Positions 35,601 through 48,125 are shown, counted from the first letter of the stretch. The stretch: 64,000 nucleotides of DNA from Eutypa lata (GCA_022661535.1 JAKULF010000006.1:2351001-2415000); one strand, 5' to 3'. Notes: generated by a model not told the origin, from the letters alone. Made by a program: numbers and translations.

Positions 35601-38137
35601 AGCATACTGGAGAGTGGTGGCACAAGCTCCTTCGTCGACAGAATAACCAAGGGATCACTCATCATCAGACCAAGAATTTCTAAATTCATGAACGCCCAAG
35701 AACGCCATTCTAAGCCCTCGTTTCAAACAATGCACTTTTGTTAAGGTAACTAGTTAGTTACATGCTTACATCTACTGTTATCTGTAACCACTTCCACTTA
35801 GCCCGGATTCTGCATCTGACTATTATGTTCCGCCGTGCTTAAACTGGGGCTATCACCGGTGGTCTGGGAGACTCCGGGGGGTTTGTTCATTAACAAAAGC
35901 AATCAATAGCGGCTATTACTCCGGTCATTTAATATACCATTCCACTGCAGGCAATTTACCACGTACCCTATATACATTACCGGTTGATGACCCTGACGTA
36001 ATGCAGTACGTAGTTGAAGCTGGGCTTTTAACGTTAAGGTGTAAGTAACTATGGACTTTGCCTTTATATCTAACTTATTTGAAGTCATCAAGAAGTTCAT
36101 CTGGTGAACTACTACGGAGCAACTCTATGCCCGATTCTGTTTCGGAACGCAAAATGGTTGTTGGTATGTAGGTACAAGTATTTCGCTGATAACGGGCATG
36201 TCGCGGTGAGTTTAAACGCACAGTGCTAGTGTAGTGCCCCTCCCCACCAGCCCACCTTCTGAAGAGCAGCGAGCTCTAGGTAGGTAGTTAATGCAGATTC
36301 CAAATGAAAGCGGCATGAGATACATATCCTGGGGTACCAGACACGAAAGAACGGTTGATATCTGCCCTATTTGAACCCCTACATAGCTCCAAATGTACAT
36401 AATCTAAGACAGCATTCGCTTAGAGAAGCCAGTCATAAACGTGGAGGCGCTAATCCATGTAATCGGTTGTTATCTTGGCTACTTTAGCCTCCTAACCACG
36501 AGCATTTTTTAATCAAGAGCCACCTACCCAGCCGGCCAGCCGGTTTCTTCAACGACAGGAGGATCGTAGGGCTTCTTCTACTTACTACAATATGTATACG
36601 CATATGAGTAAGTCTGCTTTCTACGTATGTATACCTTATCAATTCCTTCTATTAAGTTATATTCTAGTATCTTGATAAAGAAGCAGTCTCTCACCTGCCT
36701 AATTTCGTTAGTATATAGCATCATTAGACACCTAGGTAGTCTAGTAGACAGATTCTGATATAGACAGATAAATCTACGATATTTACCAGCCTAGTTTTAA
36801 AGTTTAATTGATATACCCAGTACTTACATGTAATGTAGCTGCATATAGCTACATACGCTTACGTACTGTAGGTTAGCTACTTTGATCTCTATTGTGATTT
36901 TCCGCTGATAGACAAGAACCCGTTAAGAAACGGCCCTGTCTCCCCCACACATAGTATCTTTACTACCTCATGTAACTATATATGTACATACATACTATAT
37001 CTCCAACCCATCAAATGATTCGGTTCGACTGCTTTAGGAAAGTACTTCGTACATATCTACGACATTGATGTTCCCTATCTGCCAACCATGTAGGTAAACC
37101 CTACATACATACATACTTACATCCTCCTACAACCACGCATGTACATACTTGCACAAACACTTCAATTAGGACACACGAACACAGCAGCTTCCAACGTCTT
37201 TACTCTATTCTTGTACTACTCGTCGCAATCCTTCAGACTAATATTAGTCTTTCTATCTTACTCTCTTACTCTCTTTATTCTTAGCTAGCTAGCTCTAACT
37301 TAGCTCCTCCATGCATGGCTAGCCTCTAGTTTGCCTACTCTACTTCAAGTACGCAGGGTGATGTATGTATGCATGTGTATCTACACTTAGCTGTAGTGCA
37401 GTACGTACCGATAACGTTTTCGATATTACTTGACTACCAGCCAGCCTATCTGCATCTCTTTCCCTTCCCCCAATCTCACTCTCCCGAACCTCCATGTCAC
37501 CTATATGCGCTCCATTATCGCCAACCGCCCTGGATTATAATCCCTTTCACTCCTCGTTGTTAGCTATCACCTATTACCTTGGTGCATAGGTAGCCAACAC
37601 TAACAAAAACAAAAAACAACAATCATCCAACTAACATTCGACGTCAACGAAAAGAAAGCAAAGAGGGAAAAATAAGAAGAGAAGAAAGCAAAAAAAACAC
37701 AGGGATTTCTGGCCATTGCCATCTTCTACCATGTGTATATGTAGTTGGACGACAGATTTAATGTTGCCTCGATTAGCTAAACGTAGCCGCCACAATCACA
37801 TTGTTAAAAAACCGGGGAGACTCGGTATATCACTCGATATTAAATCATCACGGACCAGCTGTCTAACGTCATAGCTATTATCATTGAAACCGCACCTCAC
37901 CGGCCTTCAACTGAATACCAACAACGCTTACAACACGTATCGACGTCCTGAAGTCTACTAGGCACTATTCCGAGCTGTTCCGGAGGGAACACATGTCTTG
38001 GCGTGGTCAATGACGAGGAACTCATATATTGACTTATTCTTTCTGCCGGTCTGCGACCTCGAAGAAGAGACCTCATTCCCCCGCTCGTCCCCTCTACGGA
38101 GGTTGGCGGGCGTGGTCAATTTGTAGTAGAATCGACT
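32678..38137. other. 5.5 kb gene-free stretch with microsatellites
   Basis: No supported gene on either strand. Visible features are TATG/TAGG runs (33390-33415, 33570-33600), a C13 homopolymer at 33938-33950, many ACAT/TACC runs from 36,900 to 37,150, a (CTAG)n run near 37285, and pyrimidine-rich promoter-like sequence before 38,138. A short imperfect hairpin (AAACGACGATCAA with TTGATCGTTTTG) lies at about 35285-35341. Confidence 0.55.
33938..33950. repeat. C13 homopolymer
   Basis: Thirteen consecutive C residues on the plus strand, in intergenic DNA. Such runs are length-variable and prone to assembly error. Confidence 0.9.
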
Positions 38138-39773
38138 ATGCCGCTTTACTCACCGCCGCCACCACAGCATTCTCTGGAACACGACAAGCCGACGTTGCTC
38201 GTCTGTTGGTGGATTACGCTGTTTTGCACGACCATAATTCTCTTGCGCGTTGCTGGCCGCTTCATTCGGTCAGAGAAGCTGTTCCAAGAAGATAAGACGG
38301 CCGCGTTGGCCATAATTCCTCTCTTCTTGCGTATGGGATGTGTTCACATCATTCTATCGTACGGCACCAATAACACCCATTTCCCACCTGATATGCTACC
38401 CTTGTCGGACGAAGAAATGCGAAGAAGAACCCTTGCCAGCGGACTGGTTCTTGCGAGTCGGATGTTCTATGCGGCAACGTATGTAATCTCCCGTTATTGC
38501 GCAAGCTTGCATATCACTCGGTTATCCGCCGTGGTGCATGTAACCTCCGCTTCTTAGGCCTTTGTTAAAGTATTAGCATCATTGACCTTTTTGACTCTAT
38601 AGGCTCTGGATCCTCAAAAGTGCGATTTTGGAATTTTTCAAGCGCTTGACGAGTACTACCTGGAAACGATCACACGAAATCACCTTGATTTTTATACGAT
38701 TCACGCTAGTTGCCACGTTCATCGCTGTCCTCATATCTGATCTCGTCGAATGTCAGCCGTTCCATGATTATTGGAAGGTACTCCCAGACCCTGGGGGCCG
38801 GTGTCGGCAGGGATATGTTCAACTCATCACCATGGCATGTTGCAACGTCATCACCGACCTTCTTTTGGTTTTCTTTCCGGTCCCGATTATTCTCCGGAGC
38901 CATATGAACACCAAAAAGAAAGTCCAGCTCGTTTTGCTGTTCTCTTTGAGCTTGGCTGTCGTTGCAGTTACGTTGTATCGAGTTCCCCATGTTGTGTGGG
39001 ATCAAGGAAGCCAGCAGACCCGATCGTTACTAGCCTCTGTCGAGCTCTTTTTTGCTACTAGCGCAGCTAACGCTCTCGTCCTCGGTTCCTTTGTCCGGGA
39101 TCGTGGTGTCAAGAAAATGAAATTCCGACGCACTTCTGTCGCTGCCGACTCTATAGACCAGTCATCCAACCGTCGGCCTACGATACATAGGCATTGGGGT
39201 AGCGATGAAGACCTGGTCAGGGATCTGGGACTCGGTGTGGATAGTGAGCTCCGGGAGGAGAGGCGAGAAAGTACCGTGCGTAACGGAGTTCCGCCAGGAT
39301 TCTCGCCGGTTCCGACCATCGACGTAACCGATGATATAAAAGATTGGAAATTTCCACAACGACCCACCAGCAATGCAGAGCGTAGTGACGATTCTGTTAT
39401 GGCTCGCGAGCAGCTAAGCGCATCTCGAAGTAATTCCAGTGCGACACCTCGTAGGGTCTCCTTTTTTGACGCAGGAGGTTTACTCGAGAACGATCCCACC
39501 CGAAGTATACGGGATAGTGTTAACTCTAGCCTGGATCCGACATCACCTCAGAATACACCAACACCTACGATGACGGCCACTCCAAATGGATATCGCCGTG
39601 GCTCTCAGACATTGCTTCACGACCTTGGCAGTCTGTTTTCATCGAGGCAAAGCCGGGCGAGTTTGAAGATGGGAACCGAGCTACAGCCGATCCCCCAACA
39701 TCCCCGTGAATATAGACACGAGGAAGACCGAAATTTGCCAGAGCTTGTGGATGTCGGTGGATTACTGAGATAA
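38138..39773 (+). CDS. Seven-transmembrane fungal rhodopsin-domain (PTH11-like) membrane protein
   Basis: Exons 38138-38478 and 38603-39773 (phase 2 junction) give 503 residues. Seven hydrophobic segments are visible at about residues 19-41, 54-77, 98-124, 141-165, 185-212, 222-243 and 255-280. Examples are LVCWWITLFCTTIILLRV, the ITLIFIRFTLVATF segment, MACCNVITDLLLVFFPVPII and VELFFATSAANALVLGSFV. The NVITDLLLVFFPVPII-type motif is characteristic of the fungal rhodopsin-like integral membrane family, which includes Pth11-like receptors. There is no N-terminal CFEM domain and no retinal-binding Lys pattern that I can see. The long hydrophilic C-tail (about 220 residues) is Ser/Thr/Arg-rich and looks like a phosphorylated cytoplasmic signalling tail, ending VDVGGLLR. 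The plasma membrane is the likely site; ligand unknown. The upstream 38029 frame is not in frame with the first segment, so ATG 38138 is preferred. Confidence 0.85.
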
Positions 39774-42045
39774 CCGACCCGAGCCCTAATAAATTTTTTT
39801 CTTTCATGTCGCTTTTCCTGAATTATATACCCAGTTTCCTCTTTTCTTTTTTTAACGACCACGACATCACGACATTAATGCTGGTTTCTACCACAACGGT
39901 GTATTACTATTTGATACATGTGCGACTTACGAGTTACTTGAGGGCATCTAAAGACTATATTTTTACCTATCTATATATCCCTAATAAGCGTTTCCGGCCG
40001 AAACGGAGATTCGGGTGTGGAGAGACCACCACCCTTTGGCGTTCATCGGTTTGGACTTGTTTTCATTTTATTGTATACACACAGTGTTCTTCTCGAAACA
40101 CTGGTAATCGTAACGCAGGGGGCAGGGGAAGAGGCGCACGGGGGTCACGAGTTTTAAGGGATTGGGGAGGGCAATAGGACACTCAAAAAAAAGAAAGGGG
40201 ACGTATAAAAATGCTTCTTGAGATGAGAAGCGCCAACTTTTTTTATTTTTAATAATCCTTCTCCCTCTTATCATAATAAGTAGGAGATGGGCCAGCAGGG
40301 CCACGGGCGAATCTTGTGTTTGATTATTTTGGTGGTTCCATAACTCGGTCGGGGGTTCCTCTGGTACGGGTTCAAGCAAGTGGTGGTGTGTGTACCTTTT
40401 TTGTTTTTGTTTTGTTTTGGTTTATAAGATTCCATGGCTATAAATATTATACCCCCTAGGCGATCGGAGAATGGCAGGTGGTGGGTGGATGGATTGTGAA
40501 TGGGTGATGAACAGTGTTTCTTCATGGGCCTGCTTTTCTATTCATGCGAGAGGGAGACATGAATACCTACGTAGCTAGGTGGCCTGATTGGTTGATTCGC
40601 TGGGAGATAGTAGAGGGAAGGAAGAGAGGGTTGATTTGCATTTAATACAATTAACTGTATTTGGGTTTTATGTCTGCTTGCTTACTTGCTTACTTGCTTG
40701 CTACTGTGTGTATGGCATGGTATGATATGTCTGCGTGTCGTGGTGTGACTAGCCGAACTTGCCTTTTCCTATAAGTAAGCCGGGGGTTTAAAGGGGTTGA
40801 GCACATAGGCTGGGATGTTAAGTCGATTTTGGCAAGGAGGACGTGGTGTCTAATCATAATCTGTTCTGCATGGCTTGTGTATATATTCCCTGGGTATCTT
40901 CCATCTATCTAGACGCATCTCTAACTACCTACCTACCTAATTAGCCCCTATAGCTAGTGATAGACTCAGAGACAGCTTCTAACAGCCTGCTTGTCTGAAA
41001 CACCTCCCGCTACACTCAGATAGGCGGATGGATAGCTAGCTAGCTGGGTAGTTTCGAATCCACACAGTCGTTATACTAAAAGCCTTTTGTTTGTCCTGCT
41101 CTTCGTCGTGTCCCAATCCTACAGAGAATAAAATGTGACCTGTGACAGACACGTTTTATTCTATGTAGATAGATAGGTACTTTTAAGTAATTAGTAGATT
41201 TCATGTGGCAATCTCCGTCTATCAGCTTTTATAGACCCTCTAGTGGCCTATCTAGTATACTATACCATCTCTAGGTATTCTGACTTCTATTGCTTGCGAT
41301 GGGTGTTTATGAGGTCTCAATGATAGATAGTTAGATAGATAGGTATGTGCGTGCTAAATCCCGAGGGCTGCGTAACACGACGACAATAGGGAAGGGCCCG
41401 GAAATGGAGGCAGGCAGCTTTTTCTTTCCGTATACGTAGGTAGATAGGTATAGCAAGTGAATAACAGGCCGTCACGGGGCATTCCGTAGAGCTAGTTAAT
41501 AAGTACTGTGAGAAAGAAAGAAAGAAGAAAAAGACGAGCATTCTCTTCATGCTTCTAGATGTTACGGCACTAGCATCAGGAACTAGTGTGCATATCCAGA
41601 TATTCCACTACAGGTGCAAAGCTGTTTAACTTTGTCCACTTGTATCTGTATCCTTTTTGCTACAGCGTAGGGGCATGGCAGTGCAGTGATTCGTGGACCG
41701 ATTTACTCGCCGTGACACTAAAAACTGTTTTTCGCTGCAAAGGGGGCTCCACAGGAACCACCGAGCAGGTAGGTAGGTACACATTATTTGCTTCTCTATA
41801 TTAAAAGAAAACTTCATGGGTAGCTAAGGTTCCGGAGACAGAAATATGAGCCTCCAATCTTCAGACCTGACGAACGCCATCCCGCCCATCAAAATATCAG
41901 GTTTGTCATACATGCAACACGCATCCGGACGCCTTCTTAAACGATCCTATTCTTTTTTATTTATCAATCATTCTCTCCGTTCGTTCCTTGCTCTTTCTCT
42001 CTCCCTCTCCCTGTATATTCATCTTCGTAGATAAGAAGATGCTCC
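39774..42045. other. Intergenic region between convergent 7TM gene and RPB5
   Basis: No coding gene. The two flanking genes converge, so both 3' UTRs lie here. (CTTA/CTTG)n runs occur at about 40677-40703, TAGATA runs at 41165-41175 and 41325-41345, and an (AAGA)n run near 41515. ORFs are short and repeat-derived. Confidence 0.55.
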
Positions 42046-43000
42046 TTATACACACAGACGGTAACTTGCGTAGCGGCCGGCCGTCTCACTCTTGCGGATG
42101 ATCTTGACGACCTGGCTACGTCGTATGCCGAAGTACTTGGCGACGGGGTCCTTCTGGAGGATGCGGGGCAGCTGGGTCTCCTTGAGGCGGTAGCGCTTGA
42201 GGAGGGCGGCCTTCTCCTCGCGGCTGAGGATGACGTGGCGCGGGACCAGGTCGTGGTGGGTGATGTTGACGAGCATGTCGGCCTCGAGGAACCACTCGAT
42301 GCTGGTCCACTGGGCGAATCGGGCGATCTCCTTCTTGGCCGTCGCCGACACGGGCACGTTGGACACCAGGATCCCCGTCCGGTAGTGGCCGTCCGAACAG
42401 AACTTGCCGAACTTGCGCATCTGCTCCGCCCCCAGCGCCGAGTCGTTCAGGAACTCCGCCCAGATCGTCCCGATCTCCGGCTGCGGGTCCGGGTTGGCGG
42501 CCGTCGCGGGCGGCGTGTACTTGCGCAGCATCTCCTGGCTGGGTCGGGCGGAGAAGTTGAGCTTGCCGCGTCTGTTTGCGGGGGTGTCAAGAGAAAGACA
42601 ACGGATTAGCGATTGTGGCTTGTGTGTTTGTATATTATTGTTTACGTAGAGTAGAATCACAGAAGGAAGGAATGGAGGAGGATAGAAAGAGAGCGCCATA
42701 CATTACGGAACCATCGGCAGCGCAGTATTGCGCCTTGAATTGATCAAGGGAGATCTTGACTTCGCCCTCCGTCAGCTCGTAGCCCTAAGAGAAAGCCCGT
42801 TAGCAGATCATTTTCAAAGAGCAAAAAATGAGATGATTTCTTTCTTGTGAGGCATAGACATGCAAATCCTGCGAAATAAACAGTGGGATCTGCAAACATA
42901 CCCGATCGTAAACCATCTCGTGAACGGTTCTCCAGGCACGCCATGTTCGGACGGCCAGCTTCTCATTCGCTTCGTTCGACACTTCGTCTATATCCGCCAT
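42046..43000 (-). CDS. RPB5: RPB5 (RPABC1/ABC27), subunit shared by RNA polymerases I, II and III
   Basis: Minus-strand exons 43000-42902, 42784-42702 and 42571-42046 (phases 0 and 2) encode 235 residues, slightly longer than the 210-215 of yeast and human. The N-terminal jaw domain holds AVRTWRAWRTVHEMVYDRGYELTE at its start, with the first junction inside DR-GYE. The C-terminal assembly domain, homologous to archaeal Rpo5, is highly conserved: EWFLEADMLVNITHHDLVPR, HVILSREEKAALLKRYRL, LPRILQKDPVAKYFG and SETAGRYASYRLCV. RPB5 acts in the nucleus in all three polymerases, forming part of the lower jaw that contacts downstream DNA. ATG 43000 (MADIDEVSNEANEKL) is chosen over the upstream in-frame ATG at 43036 because it matches the usual start. 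A donor GTATGG is used for the second intron because GTAATG, three codons of sequence earlier, would break the frame. Confidence 0.93.
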
Positions 43001-43899
43001 GATGTCTACAATATTACGGTGGTCGGTATCAACCAAGATCGTACGTGATATGGATGTGAATGGGGGTCGTCAAAGCGGTTTCTGTTTCGGTGTTGCGTAG
43101 CGAGAGAATGTGTGAATACTACGACGAAGGTTGGATGAAATGGAACCAAAGAAAGCTGGGATGTTCAGTTCATTCAGCCTTGCCTAAAAAATTACAGAAG
43201 AGCAGGGATGTTCCGAATTGAATGTTGAAGAAAGGTGGGGTCAACGTAGATATGTAGGTACCCAGGTACTTTGTACAACGTTGACAACATTGAATGATAA
43301 AGTACGTACCTCCTTCTTCCTTCCTTCATCATTCAATGTCGCCCATTGTCGTGTTAAGTGCAAGTGGAATAAGTTCGGTTAAATGGGTGAGACCTGTCTG
43401 TCAAGTGCAGCTGCCCAGCCCATTGTATGGTATTCAATGAACAATTGCTTTAGATTTTGTATTTTTACGTTATGCAATTGGTCAAATCAACACTGAAGTG
43501 GAAAATTTCCAAATCTTCCTTCACACTATTGAAATAGAGTGAAACCTTCTATGTTAGGTACATACCTACCTACCTGCCTACCTCTCAGCAGACTTACGGA
43601 CCCTGACAGCCCTGAGATCTGGCCTTCATTTTCTATTTCCGATTCGCCGACCCAGATATCCCTGACATCTACCTACCTCTGACTACCATTTTTTCCTCCT
43701 TCTCCTCCCGAGTGTCCCTTTTTTTTTCTCTATTTCCCTTATTGACAGACACAATTCGTAGCGGAAAGGTTATATCTGTATCCCCCACCTTCCGTCCACT
43801 CGTTCCTCTGGCATACTCCTTGTCGGCTTTTTGATTTTATTGTCTGAAGGTTTTCTACCTAACGTTAACTTCTTAATCTCACCTGCATTCCCTGCCGTC
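43001..43899. promoter_or_regulatory. Shared divergent promoter region of RPB5 and BFR1
   Basis: 899 bp separate two head-to-head translation starts. The region holds an inverted repeat ACATTGAATGAT (43287-43298) with ATCATTCAATGT (43328-43339), 12 bp perfect and 16 bp with one mismatch. A partial third copy (ATTCAATGA) lies near 43433. CTACC/TAGG runs are at 43555-43585, and pyrimidine-rich tracts just precede the BFR1 ATG. The role of the inverted repeat is inferred only. Confidence 0.5.
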
Positions 43900-45529
43900 A
43901 TGGCTGAGACCGCTGCCGTTCCTGCTCCCGCTCCGGCGAGCGCAGATAAGAAGAAGTTCGAGAAGCCCGAGAAGCCTAATGCCGACCTCTTCAATGAGCA
44001 GTTGGCTAAGGCCGAGAAGGAATACCAAGAAGCATTCGCTAAATATGTACGTGGCACGGTCCTGAATATGAACTTGACATAATCATATTCTTCAACATAT
44101 TCCTCCAGGCTAGTGGAAGTCACATATAAGGGTCGGATACTAACGTATGCTTGTGTAATATAGAACGCTGTTAAGGCGAAGGTCGACCTCGCCTCTCCTA
44201 AAAATAAGGACAGCCCGGTCCAAAAGCGCCGCCAGGAACTGATTTCCCAGGCCAACGAGATCCGGACTAAGCAAGGCGCTGGCAAGAATTCCCGTACTGC
44301 TAAGATGGATCAGCTCAAGCGCCTCGACGAACAACTCCGCTCGCGAATTTCCGAACAGAAGAACGCCCGTGGAAAGGTTCCCTTCAAGAGCCTAGAGGAT
44401 GTCGATCGCGAGATTGAGCGTCTCGATAAGCAGGTGAATGGCGGCATGATGAAGCTTGTTGATGAGAAGAAAGCTCTTACGGAGATTTCGAACTTGCGCA
44501 AGCAACGTAAGAACTTCGCTCAGTTTGATACCTCGCAGAAGGGCATCGATGAGCTCAAGACTAAGATCAAGGAGGTCAAGGACAGCATGGACGACCCCGA
44601 AGCTCGCGCCCTCAGTGAGCAGTACACTAAGATTCAGGCCGAGCTTGACAACATCAAGGCTGAGCAAGACGAGGTCTTCAAGAACCTTAACTCTCTGCGT
44701 GATGAACGATCCAAGTTCCAAGCCCTCCAGCAGGAGAAGTTCCAGGCAGTGCGCAAGCTCAAGGACGAGTACTATGGCCAGAAGAAGGCTTATGCTGAGT
44801 ACGAGCGTAATGCACGCCAGGCTATCCGAGAGCGCCAAAAGGTTGAGCGCGAGCGCTTTGAGAAGGAGAAGAAGAAGGAGCGTGCCCAGAAGATGCTGCA
44901 AGAGGCTAGCGATCCCGCTTACCTCGAGGAGATCCGCCGGGCCAACAGTCTGTTGCATTTCTTCGATCCGACTACTGCCCCAGCCGAGAAGGCCCCTCTA
45001 TTGGCCCAAAGCGGCCTGACTGCCGAAGCTTCCCGTAAGGTTGACAACTCAGGAATGAAAGGCACACCGTTGGCACGCAAGGAGGACCGTGGGGATGATT
45101 ACCTACCTGCTGTCAAGAAGGGCAAGAAGGGAAAGAAGAGTGGACCCACCGAGAAGGGTTTCAACGTTCCTCCTTCAGTTATTGATGATTGCGCATTCAT
45201 GAACATTGACCCACCTATGGGCGCTGCTGATGTACCCAATGTCGTCGAGAAGGTCAAGGCTAAGTTGGAACATTGGAAGTCGGACCAAACTGCCCAGACT
45301 CAGCGTGTAAGTTTCTGTGCACTCCTAACAAAAAGCTCATAAAGACTAACTGTGGGTATAGAATGTCGACAAGGCCAAGAAAGAGATTGAGAAGTTGGAG
45401 GCCGAGGAAGCTGCTGAGGCGTCTGGCACGGCAACTCCAAACGGTGTGAACGGTGATAAAAAGACAGATGAGAAGGTCGAAGCCGTATCTTCGGATCTGA
45501 AGGAGGCCTCGCTTGAGGAGAAGGAGTAG
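43900..45529 (+). CDS. BFR1: Bfr1-type nuclear segregation/mRNP protein
   Basis: Exons 43900-44046, 44164-45306 and 45362-45529 (both junctions phase 0; second intron with an ACTAAC branch site) encode 485 residues. Bfr1 is a cytoplasmic, ER- and polysome-associated RNA-binding protein first found as a suppressor of brefeldin A sensitivity and linked to ploidy control. The protein is almost entirely alpha-helical and charged, with long coiled coils at about residues 20-300 (LRKQRKNFAQFDTSQKGIDE, YYGQKKAYAEYERNARQAIR). A conserved block follows: EIRRANSLLHFFDP, then a basic KKGKKGKKSG and FNVPPSVIDDCAFMNIDPP, a block typical of the family. ATG 43900 is chosen because MAETAAVPAPAPAS is a normal start and the region further upstream is leader-like. 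The stop TAG (45527-45529) is followed in the same frame by 130 open, acidic codons, described separately. Confidence 0.93.
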
Positions 45530-45922
45530 GTCTCCAACTCTCCCGAGCCTCAACCCAGTCAGTCGGAAAACGAGTTGGATGTGGATAGGAAGGAAACTCC
45601 TACCGAATCCAATAAAACGGATGATGATGATGATGAGGCTAGTGCCGGTTGTGGCACTAAGGATGAGGTTAATGTGAATGAGGAAGCCGATGTGAATGAG
45701 GGTTCTGATGTTAGTACTGAAGACGTTGAGGCGGATGACGGCAATGCGGATCACGATGCGGAGGAAGACGAAGACGATGCGGAGGAGGAAGACGATGAGG
45801 AGGAGGAGGAAGATGCGGAGGAAGAGGATGAAGAGGCCGAAGAGGATGACGATTCAGGGGATCCACTCGTCGATTCTGTCGATTCTCCCGTCACTTCACC
45901 TGCTAGTTCCAAACACCACTAG
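45530..45922 (+). other. In-frame acidic open frame directly after the BFR1 stop codon
   Basis: After the TAG at 45527-45529 the same frame stays open for 130 codons to the TAG at 45920-45922. The translation begins VSNSPEPQPSQSENELDVDR and ends SPVTSPASSKHH. Between them lies a region made largely of Asp and Glu, encoded by imperfect GAT/GAG/GAA repeats. It contains an internal ATG at 45575. It could be a C-terminal Bfr1 extension reached by stop readthrough or alternative splicing, a former extension lost by a CAG-to-TAG or GAG-to-TAG change, a separate small ORF, or a repeat in the 3' UTR that lacks stops by composition. Confidence 0.45.
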
Positions 45923-46491
45923 GGACTAGCAGCAGAAACCCAGACTTGATATGTGCACGCATACGCACATTTACCTTTTTGATTTTTTCCTTCCTCATAC
46001 CCGGCATACAAAAAGCGTATCTCCCCCACTTTCTCACCCCTTTCCTTCTCCTCGCCTACCTTCTAGTCTCATCCTTTCTCTCCTCCGCCTTCAGCTCTTT
46101 CACTCATGGTGATATTGGGGGTGGTGTGGTGTGGTTATGGGATGGGGTTACTGACATGTACGGCGTGCGATGATCGGGTTCTTTGTTCTTCCATCTTGTA
46201 AGATTATATAATAGGGAATACACAAAAGCCATTTATGTGCCGGATCTCCTAACTTGACCTGTCTTCTGTATGTTGTCTCCCCCTTGGTGAAATGCATCCA
46301 TGTTGTTTTGTTGTCTGTGAGAGGAACCCATTGTGCGTGTGTATAGTGTATCTTGGAGTTTCTCGGTTGTGTCTGTCTGGCTAGGTGGATCACCATGGAT
46401 GGATGCCATGATAAGGCTGTAGAGGCGGAAGACTTGTCGTGCAACCAAACCTTGGGTTATTGAGCCGTCAGTCAGCGAGGACCACCAAGAG

Positions 46492-46520
46492 TGCGTGCTT
46501 GCGTGCGTGCGTGCGTGCGT
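46492..46520. repeat. (GTGC)n microsatellite
   Basis: Tandem GTGC/CGTG units, slightly interrupted at the left end; intergenic. Confidence 0.85.
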
Positions 46521-46623
46521 GGGCTGAGTGGTCAGTCAGGAAGCACGCGAGCAAGGAAAGTATTGGGCAAGACGCATGAGGATCGGACCCCCTGCAATAA
46601 ATAAGTAGGTAAGTGCTTCATGT

Positions 46624-46672
46624 AGATAGATAGATAGATAGATAGATAGATGGATGGATGAATAGATGGATG
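46624..46672. repeat. (GATA)n grading into (GATG)n
   Basis: About seven GATA units followed by GATG and related units, read directly. Confidence 0.88.
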
Positions 46673-46763
46673 TATGTCAGACTCCTCCTGGCTTGGCCCT
46701 AATGGTGTTATAAGGACGTGACGGTACGACGGGTGGATGAGGTTGCTGCTATCTCCCTGAGGT

Positions 46764-46786
46764 ACGTTCGTTCGTTCGTTCGTTCG
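46764..46786. repeat. (GTTC)n microsatellite
   Basis: Five to six tandem GTTC units, followed by GTACGTAC. Confidence 0.85.
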
Positions 46787-46949
46787 TACGTACATGGATA
46801 GTTCCATCTATCTATACCTGTCTAGATGCCCAAGGTAATTTGTTGTGTTATTACTGTCTCGTCAGCAACCTCATAGACCAACTAGTAGTTACCATAGGGT
46901 GTGTCTTGGCATTGACATTGGCGAATATTAGGTTATTTGTAAGCTAGGA

Positions 46950-46973
46950 GACAGACAGACAGACAGACAGACA

Positions 46974-47011
<38 letters not shown>
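46950..47011. repeat. Compound (GACA)n(CA)n microsatellite
   Basis: Six or more GACA units run straight into about 18 CA units. This is the longest simple repeat in the window and likely to vary in length between strains. Confidence 0.92.
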
Positions 47012-47013
<2 letters not shown>

Positions 47014-47181
47014 ACTATTAGGCTCTCTCTGTATTTGCCTCTTCACTCAGCCAGCCCATGTATCACTGATATGTACATACCTATCTACATACGCACATTG
47101 TCTAAGACTTGCCTCTCCTACAGACAGAAAAAACGTGGCTCCACTACCACGTTTGTCTTTCCTGCCTCCCTGATGACCTGT

Positions 47182-47219
47182 TTGTATGCCTGCCTGCCTG
47201 CCTGCCTGCCTGTCTGTCT
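47182..47219. repeat. (TGCC)n(TGTC)n microsatellite
   Basis: Tandem TGCC units ending in TGTC units, read directly in intergenic DNA. Confidence 0.88.
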
Positions 47220-48096
47220 CATCTGAGGAGTCTATTCATCTGCCCACGATACATATAAGGTTTTTTATTTATATATATATAGTCATACAAAAATGGATTA
47301 AAAGGGGGCAAGGTATAAAAGAGCTATCATTCATCTTATCATATCCAACCAGCGCCATGTGCTCCCCCTTTCCGAATAGTTAGAGGTTATATTATTTTGC
47401 TCATATATATATACCTAAGTACGTAGAGAGGTAGATCTACATATATATACATGCATTCTAATATCATATGTATTATCAGAGTGCACACCCAAAAGAACTT
47501 GTGACTGCTTACAGACAGACGTCTGTGCCTTTTATTCTCAATACTGATCTCTTCTATGATGCTCTACTACATACACGTCATACGAGGTCGGACCCGTCAG
47601 ATGACGTATAGATACGTACGTTACGGTAGGTATATTTGTAGATATCAAATCTATTTCTTTCAAGATAGTAGATCTAGGTTATGTTGATTGGTATGAGCTT
47701 CTAGCTTCTATTCATGTATTCATTTTGGGTGGCGTCCTGTGGGTGAGAGGAGCGATTCGCTATTTATATAACGACACCTGTAGGCTAACTAGCTAGTTAC
47801 GTTATAAAAGAAGAAAGTCTGAGTAAGTAGTCGGTCACATCACATCACATCATGCTATGTCATGCTATGTCGTGCCATGCCAGAGCATGTCCATCTAGTT
47901 ACGCATGTATGGAGTGATAGATATCAAGAAGGCGATCTAAGTCGTGATCTCCCTAGACAAAGGAGCAAACGATCCAGTGGGATGGACAAACAAGTGAACA
48001 AATGGCGTGAGCTATGCTATGATATGTAGGTAGGTAGTCATCTTCTACTCAAATCCGAGGTATGTAGCTAGTGCCAGCTCAGTCAAGCATACATGC

Positions 48097-48098
<2 letters not shown>

Positions 48099-48125
<27 letters not shown>
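48099..48125. repeat. (GT)n microsatellite
   Basis: About 13 GT dinucleotides between ATGCAT and GCATGC half-palindromes. Alternating purine-pyrimidine tracts of this kind can adopt Z-DNA. Confidence 0.9.
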
